From: QYQL01 sp041674265
Lineage (GTDB): Bacteria; Verrucomicrobiota; Verrucomicrobiia; Chthoniobacterales; Terrimicrobiaceae
Direction of reading: 5' to 3'
Assembly: GCA_041674265.1 (NCBI GenBank)
Contig: JBAYWC010000030.1
Coordinates: 1 to 26,078, forward strand
DNA length: 26,078 nt
Under the pieces are notes generated by a model. That model saw only the letters and a program-made list of their open reading frames with translations. It was not told where the DNA came from and ran no database searches. The number at the start of each line of letters is the position of its first letter. Positions within the stretch are counted from its first letter, which is position 1. Below, one piece after another: positions 22,356 to 26,078 of the stretch. Made by a program: the position numbers and the translations under genes.

Positions 22356-22812
22356 GTGGGCGGGCGCGGGCTTCCATGATGTGGATAGCGAGAGCCTTTT
22401 CAACGGGCGTCCCGCCATTCGTTATGTTGCCCTCGTTGATGTGTTTTGCGTCCATGAGCCGGCGGATGAAGCCGCCGCCCCCGTCGTGGCCGGACGGGTG
22501 AATCTCAACACCGGAAATTCCGAAGTTCTCCAGGCGCTGTTGCGCGGGGTGGGCAAGACCGAAGGAACGTCGAATTCCCTGACTGACACGGAGGCAAAAG
22601 AAATTGCCGATGCGCTGATAACGTGGACATCCGGGACAAATGCGGGCCTGGGCCCGCTGAAAAACCGCAGCGAACTGGTCGGGCGCTGCGATCCCACGGT
22701 CATCGGCGCGAATGAAGAGAAGTTCGCCGGCTTTTCAACCAACATTTCAACTCGCTCTTTATCATGCGCTTGGAAAATTACCCGAACCCAGTTTTACCCA
22801 CAGCTTTTTTAG
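22342..22812 (+). pseudogene. Fragment resembling a Verru_Chthon cassette protein
   Basis: A frame of 156 residues contains FHDVDSESLFNGRPAIRYVA, VVAGRVNLNTGNSEVLQALL, a helical segment DTEAKEIADALITWTSGTN and LGPLKNRSELVGR. The 'GR-NLNT-----L-ALL' core followed by an 'F/L-N-SEL' block is what I recall from the C-terminal part of the large Verru_Chthon cassette A proteins (about 1000 residues, associated with type II secretion/pilin-like genes in Verrucomicrobiota). Here only about 130 residues are homologous-looking and they run into unrelated sequence, so it is probably a truncated copy. No cassette partners are adjacent. The family match is from memory and should be treated as tentative. 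Confidence 0.45.
22402..22416. repeat. Second partial copy of the palindromic element
   Basis: Fifteen bases identical to 6681-6695 (AACGGGCGTCCCGCC), lying within the Verru_Chthon-like fragment. The 3' arm of the palindrome is degenerate here. Confidence 0.4.
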
Positions 22813-22917
22813 ACAGGCGGGTTTTGTCGAAAAGAAGAATTTATCTTTTCCATTCGGGCCGCGCGACACATGGAGCCGGTAGGCTTTGCCGGATCGGGAA
22901 ATGCGGATGACACTCAT
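22762..22917 (-). CDS. Unrecognised 51-residue protein after the antitoxin
   Basis: Small basic frame that starts 6 bases after the Phd-type antitoxin stop, in the slot where a toxin gene would normally be. It begins MSVIRISRSGKAYRLHVSRG and contains GKDKFFFSTKPACLKKLW; 11 of 51 residues are Lys or Arg. It has no signal peptide, membrane segment or motif I recognise, and it is too short for a PIN, RelE or Doc toxin. It overlaps the end of the Verru_Chthon-like fragment antisense. It could be a tiny toxin, a leftover of a replaced gene, or chance. Function unknown. Confidence 0.35.
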   Translation of the reverse strand: MSVIRISRSGKAYRLHVSRGPNGKDKFFFSTKPACLKKLWVKLGSGNFPSA

Positions 22918-22923
22918 GGCCCG

Positions 22924-23199
22924 TTACCGCTCAAACTCCGCCCAAGCCTCGGCGGGGGTCAGCACGCGCACGGGCCCCCGGCCCGCAGGCGGGAAGTGTT
23001 TCCTGTTTCCTGCCACCGCATGACGCGCCTTGGCAAAGGCAATTTCCTGCATGTCCTCCAGCAGAGTAGCAGGACTGGCCGGAGTGATGATCCCCATCGG
23101 CAGCCCGTCACGCGTGACGACTACCGCGCCCTCCAGCGCCAAATCTGCCCACACCGACCCCGGACGCGCCGAGAGCTCGCGAGAAGCGATCATTTTCAT
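22924..23199 (-). CDS. Phd/YefM-family antitoxin, apparently orphan
   Basis: DNA-binding antitoxin of type II toxin-antitoxin systems; binds its own promoter and neutralises a co-encoded toxin. The 91-residue product begins MKMIASRELSARPGSVWADL, the conserved Phd N-terminus, followed by EGAVVVTRDGLPMGIITP, the two-strand dimerisation core, and a C-terminal arm that in relatives wraps the toxin (LTPAEAWAEF). An alternative start three codons earlier (23208) is possible. No toxin of the PIN, Doc or RelE families follows; the next frame is a 51-codon unknown. A PIN remnant lies 8.6 kb away and is not an obvious partner. Confidence 0.75.
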   Translation of the reverse strand: MKMIASRELSARPGSVWADLALEGAVVVTRDGLPMGIITPASPATLLEDMQEIAFAKARHAVAGNRKHFPPAGRGPVRVLTPAEAWAEFER

Positions 23200-23303
23200 G
23201 CTCAACATTTGCACGGCATGAAGTAGGGGGGGCAAGGGGAATGTCAGGAGTTGCGGCGCAATCCACGCATGGGAAGGATGCTCCATGCCACGTCAAGAAC
23301 GAG

Positions 23304-23324
23304 TGCCCGGCGAGGTGCCGGGCA
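23304..23324. repeat. Perfect 8-base palindrome with 5-base loop
   Basis: TGCCCGGC and GCCGGGCA around GAGGT, in the 213-base gap between the antitoxin gene and miaB. No T-run accompanies it. It could be a dispersed palindromic repeat or a structure protecting the miaB transcript 3' end. The rest of the gap (23200-23412) shows no gene I can support. Confidence 0.45.
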
Positions 23325-23412
23325 ACCAACGCGAGGGCGCACGTGCTCCCCAGCAGAAGAGATTTTGCGGGGTGGTGTGTTCCGCGCATCCCGGAGGCTT
23401 CTCCGTTGTGTC

Positions 23413-24765
23413 TCAATCCAGCGTTCCGTAAAGCGTTGACGGGCTCGTGCGTTCGATTCGCACGTCGAAGATCCGTCCGACATGGCGAGGGGCCCCCTCA
23501 AAGACGACGATTTTATTCGTGCGTGTGCGGCCGGAGAGCCGCTCGGGGTTGTTCCGGCTGGCGCCTTCGCAGAGGATTTCCACGCGTTGACCCACGAGCG
23601 AATCGAGGTGCCGCGCGCAATGCCGGTTCACCACTTCAAGAAGATCCTTGTTCCGCCATTCCTTGACGTCTTCGGGCACCTGGTCCTCCATCGTTGCAGC
23701 CGGGGTGTTCTGCCGCGGCGAGTAGCGGAAGACAAAGGCATTGTCGAATCCCGCCTCGTCGGCCAAGGCGCGCGTGGCGGCGTAGTCCTCATCCGTCTCG
23801 CCCGGGAAACCGACGATGATGTCCGTGGTGGTCGCAATGCCCGGACGTTCGGTCCGGAGCCGGGCAAGCAGTTTGCGGAAGGTGTCCGCGGTATATCCCC
23901 GGCGCATGATTTTCAATATCCGGTCGGATCCGCTTTGGAGCGGGAGGTGGACGTGCTCGACAAGGTTCGAAAGCCGTCCGAACGCAGCGATCAAATCCGT
24001 CCGGAACCCGATCGGATGCGGGGAAGTGAAGCGCACTCGCTCGATCCCGCCCACGCCGCAGACCGCCTCCAGGAGCTGGACAAACGGGCTGAGCCCGCCC
24101 TTTTTCGGAAATTCATGCCGGCCATAGAGATTGACGATCTGGCCGAGCAGCGTGACCTCGCGGACCCCCCGGTCCGCCAGTTCCCTCACCTCCCCGACAA
24201 TTTCCCCGATCGACCTCGCGCGTTCCGCACCCCGGGTCTGCGGGACGATGCAGAACGCGCAATGCATATTGCATCCCTGCATGATCGAGACGAAGGCCGT
24301 GCATTGTCCGGCGGCAAGTTCCTGTTCGCGGATGGTTGCCTGCGAGCCTTCCTCTTCGCCCACATCCACAATCGGCAGGCGCTGGTCGTCGATCCTCTCT
24401 TCAAGGCGCCGGCGCAGCAAATCGTCCACGTAGTCGGCGACGCGGTGGAATTTCTGGGTTCCGACCACGAGGTCCACATGCGGGGAGGTTTTTGTGAGCG
24501 AATCCCCGCGGGCCTGTGCCATGCAGCCGAGGTAGCCGAGAACGAGGTGCGGACGGGCCTTCCTGAGCTTGTGGAGCATCCCCATTTTTCCAATCGCCTT
24601 CTGCTCGGCCATGTCACGGACGCTGCAGGTGTTGAGGAGGATGACGTCCGCCTCCGTCTCGTCCGGCGTCATCCGATAGCCGCGCTCGCCGAGCATTTTT
24701 GCGACCTGCTCCGAGTCGCGCTCGTTCATCTGGCAGCCGTAGGTTTTGATATGGACGCTGGGCAT
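23413..24765 (-). CDS. miaB: tRNA-2-methylthio-N6-isopentenyladenosine synthase
   Basis: Radical SAM methylthiotransferase that adds the 2-methylthio group to i6A37 of tRNAs reading UNN codons. The 450-residue product has the three N-terminal MTTase cysteines C11 (YGCQMN), C47 (NTCSVR) and C81 (LGCMAQ), which bind the auxiliary 4Fe-4S cluster. The radical SAM motif is C165-x3-C169-x2-C172 in QGCNMHCAFC. The QSGSDRILKIMRRGY segment follows, and a C-terminal TRAM domain begins near LVGQRVEILCEG. ATG 24765 gives the family N-terminus MPSVHIKTYGC; an in-frame ATG at 24813 would add 16 non-conserved residues. It lies 80 bases after the pseudokinase gene on the same strand. Confidence 0.95.
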   Translation of the reverse strand: MPSVHIKTYGCQMNERDSEQVAKMLGERGYRMTPDETEADVILLNTCSVRDMAEQKAIGKMGMLHKLRKARPHLVLGYLGCMAQARGDSLTKTSPHVDLVVGTQKFHRVADYVDDLLRRRLEERIDDQRLPIVDVGEEEGSQATIREQELAAGQCTAFVSIMQGCNMHCAFCIVPQTRGAERARSIGEIVGEVRELADRGVREVTLLGQIVNLYGRHEFPKKGGLSPFVQLLEAVCGVGGIERVRFTSPHPIGFRTDLIAAFGRLSNLVEHVHLPLQSGSDRILKIMRRGYTADTFRKLLARLRTERPGIATTTDIIVGFPGETDEDYAATRALADEAGFDNAFVFRYSPRQNTPAATMEDQVPEDVKEWRNKDLLEVVNRHCARHLDSLVGQRVEILCEGASRNNPERLSGRTRTNKIVVFEGAPRHVGRIFDVRIERTSPSTLYGTLD

Positions 24766-24845
24766 TGGAGGCAGGGAAAAATAGCCGAAGAAGGCGATTT
24801 TGCCAGCCTTCATCGGCAAACGGCGCCGGTTTTTCGCCGGCCCCG

Positions 24846-25967
24846 CTACGGCGAGCGGCAAACCTGAACGGGAATTTTTGCGAGCAGGCCGAATTCCTCA
24901 TTCTCCGCGTGGAAGACCTCGACTGTCCCCCCGGCATACTCCGCAATCTTCCGGCTTGTCGCGAGTTCGAGACCGATCTCCATCCGTTGTCCGGCAGCTT
25001 TTTCTCCGGAAACATGATAAGGCTCGAAGAGTGCCGCGAGGCTTTGCGGATCAAAGCTTTTTTTGGAAAGCCCGGTCCCCGTGACTTCGAGGTGAAGGAG
25101 AGCGCGGCCCTCGCTGTCCAGAGCATCCACCCAGGTGTTGATTGCCACGCGCCGGGAGTCGTTGTGGGCAGCCATGCTGACCAGTTTTCTTGCAATCAAC
25201 ATCACCGATTCCGAAGGACCGGCGAGAAAGCGGGAGGGATGGAAACCTTCAGAAATCTCCAGTTCGATGTTTTTTGACCGGCAGAGCGCGACCAGGGGCG
25301 CAAGGAATTCCCCGGGAGAAAATGCGGCATGCTTTCCCGCGACCGCATTGTGGGAAGCCGCCGTGTAATCCACAATTTCCATGAGGATTTCGTGAAGGTG
25401 GCTGCCGGATTTCCGGATTTCCTCCACCCAACTGCTCTGCTCGGGGTCGGAGATGGAGGATGCCAGCAGATCGGAGAAACCGAGAACAATGTTCATCGGG
25501 GTGTTGAACTCATGGCACAAAAGCGAGAAGAACGCGTCATGCACATGGAAGAGCCTCTCTTTCATCTCCTTTTCACGCAGCATTTGGTGATCGAACGAAT
25601 CGAATCCCCGGGTCACGGCTTCCCTCAGCCGGGCTTGCTCAAAAGGTTTCGTCAGGTAACAGAAAGCCCCCATGTTCAGGGCGCTCACGGCACTTTCCAG
25701 AGTTTGATAGGCGGTCAGAATGATGACATTCTGGGTTTCGCGGACTTCCTTCAACCGCTTCAACGTCTCGATTCCCGAGAGCCCTTCCATGCACAGATCG
25801 AGAATGACAACCGGATAGGCTTCCTTCTTCACCGCGGCCACCGCCTCTTCCCCGGATGCCACAGCCACGATGTCATAGTCATCCCTGAGGCAAAAATCCA
25901 AGGTCTGCCGCACCAGAGGCTCGTCATCCACCACCAGCAGCTTTCGATGGGGAGTGGTTAATTTCAT
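24846..25967 (-). CDS. Response regulator fused to a degenerate histidine-kinase module
   Basis: Cytoplasmic signalling protein of 373 residues. Residues 8-125 form a complete receiver: acidic pair in LLVVDDEPLVR, phospho-acceptor D57 in VVILDLCMEGLSG, T in IILTAYQT and K in YLTKPFEQ. A short coiled coil leads to a HisKA-like H box with H152 in LLCHEFNTPMNIVLGFSDLL. The ATP domain has decayed: the N-box asparagines are missing (RKLVSMAAHND), the G1 box reads VTGTGLS with no aspartate, and the G2 box reads RMEIGLELA. It therefore probably cannot bind ATP normally and may act as a phosphotransferase or scaffold. The in-frame TTG at 25976 is less likely than the ATG at 25967. A good promoter sits upstream. 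Confidence 0.85.
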   Translation of the reverse strand: MKLTTPHRKLLVVDDEPLVRQTLDFCLRDDYDIVAVASGEEAVAAVKKEAYPVVILDLCMEGLSGIETLKRLKEVRETQNVIILTAYQTLESAVSALNMGAFCYLTKPFEQARLREAVTRGFDSFDHQMLREKEMKERLFHVHDAFFSLLCHEFNTPMNIVLGFSDLLASSISDPEQSSWVEEIRKSGSHLHEILMEIVDYTAASHNAVAGKHAAFSPGEFLAPLVALCRSKNIELEISEGFHPSRFLAGPSESVMLIARKLVSMAAHNDSRRVAINTWVDALDSEGRALLHLEVTGTGLSKKSFDPQSLAALFEPYHVSGEKAAGQRMEIGLELATSRKIAEYAGGTVEVFHAENEEFGLLAKIPVQVCRSP

Positions 25968-26019
25968 GGTTGGCAAATAACCCGGTGGCAGTGTGAGGGC
26001 GATGCGTTACAGGCAGGTC

Positions 26020-26049
26020 ACCATAACAGAACCGATGCCAGCGGGTCAA
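26020..26049 (-). promoter_or_regulatory. Sigma70-type promoter for the receiver-pseudokinase gene
   Basis: On the minus strand TTGACC (26044-26049, 5 of 6 matches) and TATGGT (26020-26025, 4 of 6) are 18 bases apart. Initiation near 26013 would give a leader of about 45 bases before the ATG at 25967. miaB may be reached by read-through. Confidence 0.5.
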
Positions 26050-26078
26050 GAAAAGGGGCGTTTGCCGAAATTTTTTCG

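Noticed and set aside
23108..23416. Minus-strand 102-codon frame between the antitoxin gene and miaB
   Set aside because: It crosses the antitoxin gene in another frame and spans the palindrome; no motif supports coding.
1..26078. CRISPR arrays, rRNA genes and additional tRNAs
   Set aside because: No regularly spaced direct repeats and no rRNA-like segments were seen; only one cloverleaf-forming tRNA is present.

Overview
The window reads as a chromosomal piece of a GC-rich Gram-negative bacterium, most likely a member of the Verrucomicrobiota. Supporting this are lpxB (a lipid A, hence LPS, maker), complex I genes, menG/ubiE, a gene fragment that resembles the large Verru_Chthon cassette proteins typical of that phylum, and GC-rich palindromes of the 'acgggcgtcccgcccgt' type scattered between genes. 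The taxon is an inference; no rRNA is present. Many genes lack a Shine-Dalgarno sequence and many neighbours overlap by a few bases.

Region 1 (1-4848) is a defence island: the 3' part of a type III-like restriction helicase-nuclease (res), a HicB/HicA toxin-antitoxin pair, and a beta-class DNA methyltransferase (mod), all on the plus strand. hicB, hicA and mod are joined by 4-base overlaps, so the toxin-antitoxin pair sits inside the restriction-modification operon. The target-recognition part of mod has visibly lower GC than its flanks.

Region 2 (4849-13302) holds lpxB with its own promoter, a convergent yqeY, a repeat-bearing intergenic stretch, then a tightly packed signalling cluster: a membrane histidine kinase, a single-domain receiver and a 950-residue REC-PAS-HisKA-HATPase-REC-REC-HPt hybrid kinase. 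A convergent ClC-type chloride/proton antiporter gene follows.

Region 3 (13380-15853) has a tRNA-Leu(CAG) with a promoter, ubiE directly behind it, a decayed PIN-domain toxin fragment antisense to the end of ubiE, and a minus-strand AAA/DUF4143 ATPase.

Region 4 (15853-18399) is a minus-strand operon of a D-alanyl-D-alanine carboxypeptidase-like protein, 6-phosphofructokinase and adenine phosphoribosyltransferase. Divergent from it is a plus-strand chain nuoB-nuoC-rnd-nadC (18591-21616), with every neighbouring pair overlapping.

Region 5 (21617-23412) is a graveyard: a transposase tail, a tyrosine-recombinase C-terminus with a mutated catalytic arginine, a Verru_Chthon-like fragment, and a minus-strand Phd-type antitoxin whose toxin slot holds an unrecognised 51-codon frame. 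Region 6 (23413-26078) has miaB and a receiver protein fused to a histidine-kinase-like module whose ATP site has decayed, preceded by a good sigma70-type promoter. The most interesting items are the toxin-antitoxin pair inside the res/mod operon, the mosaic recognition domain, the pseudokinase receiver and the orphan antitoxin.
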